A program made the translations under genes and the position numbers. Source: Schleiferilactobacillus perolens DSM 12744 (GTDB lineage: Bacteria; Bacillota; Bacilli; Lactobacillales; Lactobacillaceae). From it: a DNA stretch of 64,000 nucleotides. The notes under the pieces were generated by a model. The model saw nothing but the letters and a program-made list of their open reading frames with translations. It ran no database searches and was not told the DNA's origin. Positions within the stretch are counted from its first letter, which is position 1. Every line of letters begins with the position of its first letter. Positions 1-9,186 of this stretch are shown here, piece after piece. The DNA is taken from assembly GCF_001435585.1 (NCBI RefSeq), contig NZ_AZEC01000010.1, forward strand, positions 45,037 to 109,036, written 5' to 3'.

Positions 1-27
1 GTTGTAGTCTTCCTTTCGTATTCAAAA

Positions 28-52
28 AGCCGGGTAGTGGGGCTACTCGGCT
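28..52 (-). terminator. Rho-independent terminator of the adhesin/SpoVG-like operon
   Basis: A 10-bp inverted repeat (28-37 with 43-52, one mismatch pair) is followed on the minus strand by a T-run (A-run at 24-28 on plus). The stem overlaps the stop codon of the SpoVG-like gene. Confidence 0.75.
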
Positions 53-285
53 GTGGCTTGGTGATAGTATTCGGTTAATTGTTGAAGTAGATAATCGTAA
101 AATGATTTGGAGATTGGGTGAACCGTGCGACCATCAGCGTATCGTGGGAACTGGATATACCAGCGATACTGACCTTCGATAAGTTTCACGTTTTTCAAGA
201 TGAGTACATGATCCAGTACGATGTCGCCTTGGAGCAGCAAGTCGCCATCGGGATCGGGGTACATGTTAATAGAAGAAATGCGCAT
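43..285 (-). CDS. SpoVG-like small protein
   Basis: An 80-residue protein starting MRISSINMYPD. It shows the SpoVG layout: an N-terminal strand with D-x-D-G, then a segment like 'dafvvhdikvieG' (here DHVLILKNVKLIEG), then 'fvamPsr..dG...hPi' (here IQFPRYADGRTVHPI). SpoVG proteins are small site-specific nucleic-acid-binding regulators, in Bacillus and Staphylococcus tied to cell-wall and surface gene control. The ATG at 285 lies 1 nt after the stop of the adhesin gene, so translation is probably coupled; a longer start at 315 would overlap the adhesin. The two genes share one terminator. Homology is recognised by eye only, so the family call is moderately sure and the function is inferred. 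Confidence 0.65.
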   Translation of the reverse strand: MRISSINMYPDPDGDLLLQGDIVLDHVLILKNVKLIEGQYRWYIQFPRYADGRTVHPISKSFYDYLLQQLTEYYHQATAE

Positions 286-286
286 G

Positions 287-3200
287 TTACTTACCGTCTT
301 TCTTCTTGGCACCACCGATTACAACCGTTGCAGCGAGGACGCCGAGCAGCAGTACCATACCGATGACGATGAGCCAGCCAGACGTCGCGTTACCGGTTTG
401 CGGGAGGCCAGGCTTAGGTGTCTGCTTGTCGGTCATGACGGCCTTCACAATTTCACCATCCTTAGTAATCTCGAATGGTACGAAGGCTTCGCTAATTTCG
501 TAGCCTTTTGGTGCGTCATATTCTTGGAAGCTGTACTTGCCAGCGGGCAGGTTGCCAAAGGAGAAGACCCCGTTCTTGTCAGTGTGGCCAGATACAACCG
601 TCTTGCCGTTTTCGTCCAGAATATGGATGCCGGTGTTTGGCAGTCTCTTCCCGGTGGAAACGTCGGTCTTAGTCAGTTCGCCTGTGCCTTTAATCAAATC
701 GTTGGTCAGTTCAAAGGTGATAGTTGGTTCCTTGGCGTCAGCTTTGGTCTCGCCAATCTGCTTATCCTTGCTATCAAAGATTGTCACGCCATCCTTTGTG
801 GAGACGAGCTTGAGGGTTTCCTTAGACAGTACGAGGCTGGTAGCAGAAGGCTTGGATTCACGGAGATAGAAGGTGCCCACAGGCAGGTGCTTGATGGAGC
901 CAGTGGAATCCTTGCCGACAGTGATAGTCTGAATGACCTTCTTGTCAGTGTCGAGCAGTTCAAAAACTGCGCCAGCAGCGTTGCCGGTCATCGCGTAGGA
1001 GTAGCCCTTACCCGAAACCAGTGTGGCAACTTCATTGATCTTCTTGAAGGCCAGTTCGTTTTCGTGGAGCTTGTTGTCGATCACCTTACCGTCGTTAAGG
1101 TCAATGTGCTTGATCTTCTCGTTGTCGGTGGTGTGGAAGTGGAAGCCGTACATGGTGGTATTCAAGTCGTGTTTCTCACCGGCATCAAGTTCCTTGACGT
1201 AGTAGTAGCCTTCTGGCAACTGGATTGCGTCAAATTCAGCCTTACCATCTTTGACCGTCGTGGTGGCAACCAGTGATTCAGACGGAATCACAGTTTCGCC
1301 AATCTTGGTTTCGCCTTGGGTGAACAAGCCGAAGACCTGACCATTGGCGGCGACGTTCTTGATTTCGGGGAGATTGTCCTTCCAGCCCGTGATGCTTTCT
1401 TCCTGCTTGTTGAGCGAAATGTCGAGCTGTTGGAAGTCGTTCTTGGCTTTAAGTGAGGTGGAGGTCACCGTCACTTCTTGCCCGGCATACTTGAGTTCAA
1501 AAGCAATCGGATCGGTGTTCATGATGAACCCGTTTGGTGCAAATACTTCGGTTGCAGTGTACTTGCCGAGGTAGAGTTCTGGAGTTTGAATCTGTCCTCG
1601 GGCATCAGTAGTGCCGGTAGCAACCACGTCACCCTTGTGGGCGCGAACCGTGCCGTCAGCAGTCGTAATGTCTTCGGCTGCTTTGAACTCAAACTTCGCA
1701 CCAGCGAGGGCGATGTAGTCGTAGCGGTACTTATACTGGTCACCGTATTCAGTTTCAACCTTTTCGACGGCGACCGGGGTAGCCCCGGTCTTGGTCAAGG
1801 TGGCGACACCCTTTTGGGAGAGGTCAGCGAACTTGATGACCACGATGCCGTCCTTATGGCTGCCGTTGATGGTGAACTTGGCTGGTTTCTTAGCCAGTAC
1901 ATAGCCTTCTGGAGCTTGAACTTCTTCGAGCTGGTACTTGCCGTAGCCAAGTGCTTCGGCGGTGATCAACTCACCGGAGTTGTCGGTAGCGAACTTATCA
2001 GTCGTACCGGTCTTGTCGGCAGTTGGCTGAACTTCGTACTTCTTGGTCTGCAGGTTCTTAATACGGAAGATTGCACCAGCGCGTAGGACGGTCTTACCGG
2101 TTTCAGTATCGACCTTAACTACCCGCAGCTTTTCTTCAATGACCTTGTTTTCGATGCTATAATGTTGGGACTTCTGGGTGCCATCAACTGTGACCGTGAA
2201 CGGCTTGATGCCGTTGTAGCCCGTTGGGGTCTTGGTTTCAGCTACGGTGTAGGTGTCGTAAGGCAGATCCACAAACTTCACGTACCCTTGGGCATCGGTG
2301 AGGGCAGTGCGAACAACCTTACCAGTGGTCTTGCTGGTGACGGTGAACTGCGTGTCCTTGAGCATAACCGACTTAGTGCCTTTGCCTTGGGTTGTCCAGT
2401 CGTAGTTCCCGTATTTCAGCAAGTCGAGGTCACCGGTGATGACTTGTTCCTTGACCGTCGTCGTAGCAGTTGCAGTCGTGACGTTCTGACCAGCGTAAGC
2501 CAGCTTAAAGGTGTACTTTTGTGGATTAAGCATGTAGCCAGTTGGCGCCTTAACTTCCTGCCAGTAGTAATCGTCCAGTTCCAAACCGGAAACGGACGCG
2601 GTATTGTTGGCAATCGTCACTGACTTCACGAGCTTGTCATCGGCCGCACGGTGGAGTTCGTAGACAGCACCGTTAAGGATGGCAGCGCCTTGTGGTTGCT
2701 TACCAGTAACGGTGTCAATTTTTTCGATGGTGGCAGTGCCGCGTTGTTCTTGATCAGTCGTATCGACGTGAGCAGTGGTGACCGCGACAGTTTGACCAGC
2801 ATACTTCAATTCAAACGGCAGCTTAGCCGTATTCAGAATATAGCCAGCAGGGGCTTTTTCTTCAAGCGCATAGTAGCTACCGAGCTTGAGATTCTGCAAG
2901 GTGCCTTTACCGTTACCGTCAGTGGTGATTGCGCCAACCCGTGTACCGGTGCTGGTGTAGATCCCATAGACAGCGCCATTAAGTGAGTAGTAGGCATTAA
3001 ACATGTCGCTACCGAACTCACGCCCAATCTTGGCGAGGGTCACGTTACCAAGCTGTTCTTTGTTGCCAAGAATAACTTCTACGGTTTTGCCGGGTTCAAT
3101 GGTGACTTCCTTGAGTTCACCCTTATTGATGTAGCCGTTCGGGGCGGTGACTTCGCTGATTTTGATCTTGGTACCAGCTTTGATCCCGTTCAGAGCGGCA

Positions 3201-4096
3201 TAACCGTCAGTACCGGTCGTGACTTCCTTGGTAGTGCCGTTGTATTCAAACTTGAGCTTGGCGCCCGGTAGCGCCTTGTTGGTGTCGGCATCAACCTTCT
3301 TGGCTTTCACGTTACCGTTCAAGTTGACCTTGATTGGCAGGCTAAACTCACCGTTGTTGGACAACTTGAAGTTGACAAGCTTCTGTTGTGAGCCTTTCGT
3401 GTAGACGAAAGAAGTACCAACGTCAGCGGCCTTCGCAATCGCGTAAGCCACCTTGCCGGATTCCTTCGACTGGGCAGTGGCTGTCAGTGTGAGCTTGTTG
3501 CCAGACTTGTTGATCTTGAGGTTCGCGGTGTTGGCGGTTTGCTGAGCGAAAGCCGCGAGCCGTCCGTTAGTGTCAGTCAAGGTGATTGAATCACCAACTG
3601 CGAGCGTGATCTGTTTGCTGTTGAACGACGGCTTGCGATTATGCGCGGCGGCCTTATCAAGGATTGCTTTCTTTTCAGACTGATAGGTCTTGTTTGGTGT
3701 TGTGAGCAACGAATCGCCGAGCGTTTCCCAAATAATCATCTGGGTCACGGCGTAGTTGCGATTGGTTGGATTTTGGTAGTAGCCGTAGTAAGCAATCTTA
3801 GCTAGTTGATTCTTCTTACTGTCGGAGTAAGTGCTGGGGTTGTAACCGGAACCGCTCATATCGAGATCAACGCCGTGCTCCACGCAGAAGGCAACTTTGT
3901 CATCCACTTTCTTCATCCACATACCTTCGTCTGTCCAATGAAGTCCATTGAACAAATGCAGGTGCCAGGTGTTGCGCCAGTCTGCCACCTTAGTATTGTT
4001 CATGCTGGCAGCAATCGCCATTGAGGTCGGGATAAAGAGCTGAATGAAGATCGCAATTAAGGCGGCGAATACAGAGGTTCGCCGAACTGCTTTCAT
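287..4096 (-). CDS. Thioester-domain / Cna-B repeat LPXTG surface adhesin
   Basis: A 1269-residue sortase-anchored adhesin. The signal peptide covers about residues 1-31 (MKAVRRTS start). An N-terminal thioester-type domain has a Cys in VAFCVEHG (residue 71) and a Gln in VTQMIIWE (residue 119), the pair that forms the internal Cys-Gln thioester in Gram-positive TIE adhesins and can bind host or matrix covalently. From about residue 280 a long array of Cna-B/SpaA-like prealbumin modules follows, each with 'Y..EE..APxGY' and 'F.L.YAGQ.V' signatures; these usually carry Lys-Asn isopeptide bonds. The C-terminus has LPQTG, a hydrophobic span and KKKDGK. ATG 4096 is preferred over the upstream 4153 because AGGAATT sits just before it and the signal peptide begins there. 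No sortase gene is in the window. Confidence 0.93.
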   Translation of the reverse strand: MKAVRRTSVFAALIAIFIQLFIPTSMAIAASMNNTKVADWRNTWHLHLFNGLHWTDEGMWMKKVDDKVAFCVEHGVDLDMSGSGYNPSTYSDSKKNQLAKIAYYGYYQNPTNRNYAVTQMIIWETLGDSLLTTPNKTYQSEKKAILDKAAAHNRKPSFNSKQITLAVGDSITLTDTNGRLAAFAQQTANTANLKINKSGNKLTLTATAQSKESGKVAYAIAKAADVGTSFVYTKGSQQKLVNFKLSNNGEFSLPIKVNLNGNVKAKKVDADTNKALPGAKLKFEYNGTTKEVTTGTDGYAALNGIKAGTKIKISEVTAPNGYINKGELKEVTIEPGKTVEVILGNKEQLGNVTLAKIGREFGSDMFNAYYSLNGAVYGIYTSTGTRVGAITTDGNGKGTLQNLKLGSYYALEEKAPAGYILNTAKLPFELKYAGQTVAVTTAHVDTTDQEQRGTATIEKIDTVTGKQPQGAAILNGAVYELHRAADDKLVKSVTIANNTASVSGLELDDYYWQEVKAPTGYMLNPQKYTFKLAYAGQNVTTATATTTVKEQVITGDLDLLKYGNYDWTTQGKGTKSVMLKDTQFTVTSKTTGKVVRTALTDAQGYVKFVDLPYDTYTVAETKTPTGYNGIKPFTVTVDGTQKSQHYSIENKVIEEKLRVVKVDTETGKTVLRAGAIFRIKNLQTKKYEVQPTADKTGTTDKFATDNSGELITAEALGYGKYQLEEVQAPEGYVLAKKPAKFTINGSHKDGIVVIKFADLSQKGVATLTKTGATPVAVEKVETEYGDQYKYRYDYIALAGAKFEFKAAEDITTADGTVRAHKGDVVATGTTDARGQIQTPELYLGKYTATEVFAPNGFIMNTDPIAFELKYAGQEVTVTSTSLKAKNDFQQLDISLNKQEESITGWKDNLPEIKNVAANGQVFGLFTQGETKIGETVIPSESLVATTTVKDGKAEFDAIQLPEGYYYVKELDAGEKHDLNTTMYGFHFHTTDNEKIKHIDLNDGKVIDNKLHENELAFKKINEVATLVSGKGYSYAMTGNAAGAVFELLDTDKKVIQTITVGKDSTGSIKHLPVGTFYLRESKPSATSLVLSKETLKLVSTKDGVTIFDSKDKQIGETKADAKEPTITFELTNDLIKGTGELTKTDVSTGKRLPNTGIHILDENGKTVVSGHTDKNGVFSFGNLPAGKYSFQEYDAPKGYEISEAFVPFEITKDGEIVKAVMTDKQTPKPGLPQTGNATSGWLIVIGMVLLLGVLAATVVIGGAKKKDGK

Positions 4097-4394
4097 CAAT
4101 GTAATTCCTCCATTCTTATTTTTCAGTAGCAGCGTGTGAACTAAGTGCAACAAAAGCGAATCTTAATCACGGTTCAGCAATGAGATTTCGTTATTTTATT
4201 TAGAAGATTAACGGGCGACTATTCATCGGTGAATAAACCGGAGGCAAATAAATAACAGAAAATAAAAATAGACCGCTCGGACATTGAGGGTCTACGCTTG
4301 CTGTTGATATGAGATTTTCTCCAATTTGCACTGTGCAACTTTTATGCTGCTTCCAAAGCGGTTTTTTGTGATATAACTGAGTTCATCGAAATTA

Positions 4395-4435
4395 AAAAGC
4401 CTTTAACAGCGCCCATTTGCGCTCATTCGGCTTTT
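4395..4435 (-). terminator. Hairpin with A/T flanks, possible terminator
   Basis: Outer arms 4395-4401 and 4429-4435 (AAAAGCC/GGCTTTT) enclose a second stem 4408-4412 / 4419-4423. On the minus strand a T5 run follows. No gene is clearly served; it may end read-through from the right. Confidence 0.4.
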
Positions 4436-4560
4436 CAGGGCAACAGAGTGGGAATGACATAGGAACACAGTTGGCAACTTGAACGAAAAATAGGTAAAAA
4501 CGTTTTTCGAATGTGAACTAATGTAAACAGTTCATTTGGTTTCAGAATAATTTTTGAAAA

Positions 4561-4602
4561 TGTTCAACAAAAGCAGTCCAAACGGGCTGCTTTTGTTGAA
4601 CA
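4561..4602. terminator. Near-perfect long hairpin, bidirectional terminator-like
   Basis: Arms 4561-4579 and 4584-4602 pair over 19 bp (one T-G pair) around a 4-nt loop. The GC core is flanked by A4 and T4, as in bidirectional intrinsic terminators, and the pairing extends beyond these tracts. It marks the left edge of the AT-rich island. Confidence 0.55.
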
Positions 4603-4689
4603 CATAAGATTTACTTCGACAACACAGTAGTTTCCAGTTAAGTTCTAAATGTTCAGGATATAACAGTGTACGCAATTGTAAAAATCGGG

Positions 4690-4695
4690 TATAAT
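4690..4695 (+). promoter_or_regulatory. -10-like TATAAT upstream of the ABC-3C-like cassette
   Basis: A consensus -10 hexamer lies 63 nt before the first ATG. No good -35 box sits at 17 nt, so the promoter call is weak. Confidence 0.35.
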
Positions 4696-4758
4696 TCAGT
4701 AGAAAAGTAGTCCGGATATATTCACTTGTCCACATATTCAAAAGAATGGGGTAAAAAG

Positions 4759-4968
4759 ATGGAGACATTTAATTCGGTGTTGGGCATTGCCGCTTCAATA
4801 TTCAGTATCATTGCAGTGATCATCAGTTGGCGAAACCATAAAGAAATTCAAGGTTTGATCCACGTAAACTTAAAGACGAAGCAACATGCTGATGGAACTA
4901 ATATTGTTCAACAAAATGGTGCGATTAATCAAGGACAGGTGAATGATAATGGCGGGAAATCGAATTAA
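4759..4968 (+). CDS. Small single-TM protein with Asn/Gln-rich tail (ABC-3C-like cassette)
   Basis: About 69 residues from ATG 4759 (METFNSVLG); an upstream ATG at 4726 would add 11 residues. One transmembrane helix (about residues 7-23, LGIAASIFSIIAVIISW) is followed by a basic stretch and a polar C-terminal tail containing NIVQQNGAINQGQ. The next gene begins inside its 3' end and carries a very similar motif (NVVQQNGEFN) near its own N-terminus. I do not recognise a named family. Position at the head of an ABC-3C-like operon and the shared motif suggest it is a membrane partner or effector of that system; this is inference. Confidence 0.55.
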   Translation: METFNSVLGIAASIFSIIAVIISWRNHKEIQGLIHVNLKTKQHADGTNIVQQNGAINQGQVNDNGGKSN

Positions 4969-5545
4969 TCAATCTGCTAAAAATAGTGAGAATGTCGTAC
5001 AACAAAATGGTGAGTTTAACTTCAATAATTCGACAATGAACTTTAATTTTGAAGAAACCATTTTGACCCCCTCTGATGTGTACAAGCTTTTAATGCTGAC
5101 AATCAATTCATCACTCACGCGTTCTGGAAAACTTGTTAATACAGTTCCGGCTGGATTCAAGGACAAGCTCATTTATAATCATGTTGTGTGATATCAGCAT
5201 ATCTTAATTAAGCCATCTAATCAAATGTTTGTAATCGAGAAAGTTGTTGAAGACATGCCAGACAGTGTACCGCTGATGGAGATGCTTAATGAATTATTCT
5301 ATCTGAATGCTACTTATAATGGCTCTGACTTGGTTGTCGGGAATGGCGATGAACAACTTATAAAAATCATCGATACTTTAAAACGAACAATTCAACTGGA
5401 CCCAGATTTTAAGTTGTCAGAAATTTCTGTTGAGAAGCTTAATATGTACGTTAACGGACTCGTAAGCTATGGTATCATGAAATGCAAAGTATTAATAAAT
5501 CCAAATCAAGGAGATGAGGGTAATGCTGTTATTGGATCTAAATAA
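4949..5545 (+). pseudogene. ABC-3C-type third component, interrupted by an in-frame TGA
   Basis: Two reading segments in the same frame (4943-5191 and 5225-5545) are separated only by TGA at 5189-5191; reading through gives one continuous protein of about 199 residues with no shift. The N-terminus has SENVVQQNGEFNFNN, like the tail of the preceding small membrane protein. The rest is mostly helical with no motif I can name. Size and place (before a small middle component and a DUF2326-type ATPase) suggest the variable third component of an ABC-3C system. The stop could be a CGA-to-TGA change, a sequencing error or rare readthrough. The start is either ATG 4943 or 4949, after AAGGACAGG. Confidence 0.55.
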
Positions 5546-5780
5546 GGCACCACAGGACACCGTGTATTACCTCTCGGCCGTTGTAGAAGAAATTTTATCA
5601 ATTGATTCCGGTCTTGACTATTCGTCATTAATGAACAAGTTAAATGATCAATTACGTATGAATGTTAATCCAACGTTTTTTAATCTTGCACTCAGTTTTT
5701 TGTATTTACTCGATAAAATTGTAATTAACGAGAGAGGCGAATTGTATGTACATCAAGAACCTAAAAATCATAAATTTTAG
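5523..5780 (+). CDS. ABC-3C middle component-like small protein
   Basis: An 85-residue protein (MLLLDLNKAPQDTVYYLSAV). The pattern of N-terminal helices, then a compact winged-helix-like segment with FFNLALSFLYLLDKIVINERGELYV, matches the small 'middle component' proteins between the third component and the ATPase in ABC-3C systems. ATG 5523 is chosen over 5514 because AAGGAG at 5508-5513 gives 9-nt spacing to it and none to 5514. It overlaps both neighbours (23 nt with the preceding gene, 35 nt with the ATPase), indicating translational coupling. It is expected to bridge ATPase and effector component. Family call by pattern only. Confidence 0.6.
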   Translation: MLLLDLNKAPQDTVYYLSAVVEEILSIDSGLDYSSLMNKLNDQLRMNVNPTFFNLALSFLYLLDKIVINERGELYVHQEPKNHKF

Positions 5781-7470
5781 TGACAAGTATGTGCTCCAGA
5801 ATATTGATTTTCATGATGGAGTTAATTTTGTTGTAGACACAGAATCATCTGGAAAACACAACAAAGTTGGTAAAACCACGTTTCTTAAGCTTATCGATAT
5901 TGCAATGGGCGCGCAGGAAAGAGACCGATTATATTTTGATCCGGAAACGAATAGTACAGAAGAAGAACTGGAACGCTATATTATTGACAATCAGGCGAAT
6001 GCTGAATTGACAATTGTTGATGATATTAATCATCCTAAAGCTATGCATACACTCAGAGTTGGACTTTTTAAGCGTGGACACTATTTTATTGATGGAAAAC
6101 AGATAAAACAATCTGCTTATCGTATTGAACTGAATAAGATACTGTTCAATACACAAGATAAACATCCGACGTTTCGTCAATTAATAAGTTCATTTGTGAG
6201 AATCACGATGTCGGGTGATACCGACACGTTTTTGCGCAATTTGCCGCGTGCATCTATTGCAACATACCGATCAGTTTATAACTTTTTGTTTGACATCTCA
6301 GATCCAAGTGTCGATGAAAACCGTGGAAATCTTGAAAAACAGCTTAAAATTGTAACTGAGGCTGAGAAACAATTTAAACGTGTACAACAAGCGCATCAAC
6401 CAGCTGAAATAAAGCAGATAATTTCTTCGTTAGTTTATCAGAGGGATAGACTCAAGGAGCAGATTGATGATATTGTTAGTTTAGAACAGTTTACAAAAAA
6501 CAGAAAGCACCTTACGACAATAAGAAACAGATACTCCGAATTGACAAACAAAATTGGAAAGCTCAATTATCAATTGGAGCAAACCAAGCGACTTATTGCG
6601 CAGACTGTTTCTGATTCTGAAAATGCAATGAGCAATCAACTGACATTGAATTTCTTTGATGAAATCAAGTCACTAATACCCCAGCTTGATAAGTCTTTTT
6701 CTGACTTAGTTATTTTCAACCAAAAGCTTTATCAAAATAAAATATAATACCTTCAGGATGTTCAAACTAACATATCTAAGGAAATTGATTCTCTTCGTCA
6801 TGAACAAAAACTTTTGACTCGTGGTAACGAGGCTCTTCTTGTACTAGTTGCGGATGATCGACTTGATGAATATATGGATCTGACGAAACAACTTTCTCAA
6901 AGAGAACAGGAGATAAGTAAGCAAGAACAGCTTTTAGAGTCAATGGCAAAATTTGATCGAGAACGTATTTCTATTAAGAAACAACTAGAATCGTTGCTCG
7001 ATCAATCTGAAAGTACTGAGGAGACGTATTCCAAAAAAACATCGGCTTTTAACCGTTATTTTACTAATTATGCAGAACGTATTAATGGTGAGCGACCTGT
7101 ATTGACTTATGTTCCAAACGTCTCGCAATTTCCGTTGCATATTACTGACCTCACTGGTACCAGTACTGGCACCAGAAAGTCTCTGATTGCAGCCTATGAT
7201 TTGGCATATCAACGGTTTGCCGTTGATGATGACAAACAGGTTCCTCATTTTGTTGTGCATGATGTTCTTGAAAGTATCGAAGGACCTAGTCTTGTTGCGA
7301 CTACTGAGATTGTACATGAAAGCGGAGTCCAATATATTGTGGCCATTTTGAAAGAAAAGCTAGATTCCTCCGGATTCACTGAGAAACAGCAAGATGACTA
7401 CGGCCTTGTAAAACTTTCGTCAAACAGTAGACTTTTTGACGATCCAAGGACAAATAGCCACACAATTTGA
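5746..7470 (+). pseudogene. DUF2326-type ABC ATPase of an ABC-3C system, interrupted by an in-frame TAA
   Basis: Segments 5746-6747 and 6814-7470 lie in one frame; TAA at 6745-6747 is the only break in about 574 codons. The N-terminal part has an SMC-like P-loop, NKVGKTTFLKLID, about 45 residues in. The middle is coiled coil. After the stop come a signature-like segment (GTSTGTRKSLIAAYDLA) and a Walker-B/D-loop-like VPHFVVHDVLESIE, where HD replaces the usual DE as in the DUF2326 group. Both halves are therefore needed for an active ATPase, so the gene is probably inactive as sequenced. Known ABC-3C ATPases are predicted to sense nucleic-acid or phage cues and license an effector. AT-rich base use suggests transfer. 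Confidence 0.75.
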
Positions 7471-7709
7471 AGATTGCTTTTTGAAAATGCATCACAATCC
7501 TAACAACGATAAGTTTTAACTTTGTTGTGTTTCGTAATTCTGAGTTCTTCATAAGTTGAATCAGGCTTATTAGTTTTATATATTTCAGACTAAGCTATAC
7601 TTTTGGAAAATTCATCAATTGTATTTTAAATCTCGGTAACACATACTTGGGAAGTTCTTAGTAATCATTGATCTGTCAACGATTCTCGACATTTTCTATT
7701 TCTTTTTTC

Positions 7710-7736
7710 ATCGTTATGTGTTTTACTCATAACGAT
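7710..7736. repeat. Left end of IS remnant with nested inverted repeat
   Basis: ACTCATAACGA at 7725-7735 reappears inverted at 9207-9217, so the two likely mark the element's ends. A local palindrome (7710-7718 with 7728-7736) overlaps the left end. Confidence 0.5.
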
Positions 7737-9186
7737 ATGAGGGGAATTCACATAACAATCGTCTGTCAGAAGGACAAACGTTTCGGCATCACTTATACCT
7801 ACGACTCTAAATCCCGCTGGGACGAGGAAAAAAACAGTCACGGAGTACCCGGCGCTTAATTGGCTGGTCGACCCAACCACCGGTGCGATTGTGCCCACTG
7901 AACGACGGAACCGGAACGCCAAAGCGAAACTTGTTAAAGTCAACCAGGACTTCTCGCACAAGTATTACGGCGCTACCTATTTGCTTACTCAGCTTGCCGT
8001 AAACATGAGTCTAGTCCAAGATTTGAAGGTTTGTTTCGGAGGGCTGGCGGACATGATCCTGTCCATTGCGGAGTATTGGTGTTAGAACCGGGAAACACAT
8101 TGTATCGCTCTAACCACTGGCAGAACCTGCACGATCATCCCGCAAACCATCCAATCTCTTCTCAATAGAGCAGCGATTTGTTTGACCAAATTACTGATGG
8201 CCAAATCCACGACTTCTTTCGCCGGCAAAGCAAGCGGCGTATTCCAGACGAATATTGGGCTTACGACAGTACCTCAATATCCAGCTATTCCCAAGGATTG
8301 GCGCAGGTCCGGTACGGCCACAATAAAGAGTACGATCCATCAGCCGAGTTGAATCTTCTGGTCGTCTATGGTGGACAGTCTGGTTTGCCATTCTATTATC
8401 GCCAGCTGTCGGGCAGTATTCCCGATGTGAAGACGGTAATTAATCTGTTGGATGATTTAGAAGTGCTGGGAATTGATAAGGCCAAGCTGGTCATTGACCG
8501 CGGGTTCTATAGTAAAGTCAACATCGATGCCCTACTGGGCCAACACCTAAAATTGTTGATTGGTATTCAGACCGTTTTTCAGCTGGTACGCACCAATTTA
8601 TTGGATCATATGGAGGAACTGCAGCAGTTCCAGAACTACGACGATAATAGTGGCGTGTCTGGGATCACCGTCATGACTGAATGGGCCTATGAACAAGTGC
8701 GACCCTACAAAAAAGACACACTCCAGATCAAGCGACGGGTGTATCTCCATCTGTACTTCAATAGTGATCGGCATGCCGAAGATGTCCGCCAACTGGATAA
8801 ACGTCTGGGCAAGCTGTATCACGAACTGCAAGCAGGCAAGCACATTGAAGCTCATGCCAAAGATTACGCCAAGTTTTTTGAGGTCAAGACGACACCAAAA
8901 CGGGTCCGTCAGGTGTTGCCAAAGATGATGTCATCAAACAGGCTAAGCAGTTCTGCGGGTATTGGATGCTGCTCACCAACGAGAAGATGACCGCCGCGCA
9001 AGCCCTACACATTTACCGTTCCAAAGACATCATCGAAAAAGGATTCGGTAACATTAAAGACCGGCTGAACGGCCGTAGGCTGTTAGTTTCGTCCGAGAAG
9101 AGTTTGAACGGAAGCTGTTTGTCCAGTTTCTCGGGCTCCAAAAGTGCGGTAAGTACAAGCCGATCAGGATGCAATTTACGATAGCT
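7737..9186 (+). pseudogene. Decayed IS1634-like transposase
   Basis: Pieces of one DDE transposase appear in three frames. Frame of 7737: HITIVCQKDKRFGITYTYDSK. Frame of 7891: PTERRNRNAKAKLVKVNQDFSHKYYGATYLL. Frame of 8178: YAYDSTS...-like WAYDSTSISSYS and KLVIDRGFYSK. Frame of 8966: YRSKDIIEKGFGNIKDRL. The Asp, Asp and Glu of the catalytic triad can be placed in the last three segments. Breaks include an apparent missing A near 7830, a missing G near 7865, a shift near 8070, an in-frame TAG just before 8178 and another shift near 8940. Family call follows the YDS-x-S, VIDRGF and K-x-x-IEKGF pattern of IS1634-type (IS4 superfamily) enzymes. It is clearly inactive. Confidence 0.85.

Larger units (their letters stand above)
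4097..4758. other. Intergenic region between adhesin and ABC-3C-like cassette
   Basis: No convincing gene. It holds the adhesin's upstream region, two hairpins (described separately) and a -10-like TATAAT at 4690-4695 that may serve the cassette. The DNA becomes markedly AT-rich to the right. A short ORF on the minus strand (4532-4768) has no recognisable features. Confidence 0.5.

Noticed and set aside
221..2986. Long plus-strand ORFs opposite the adhesin
   Set aside because: They are antisense shadows of the repeat-rich adhesin frame and have no ribosome-binding site or domain.
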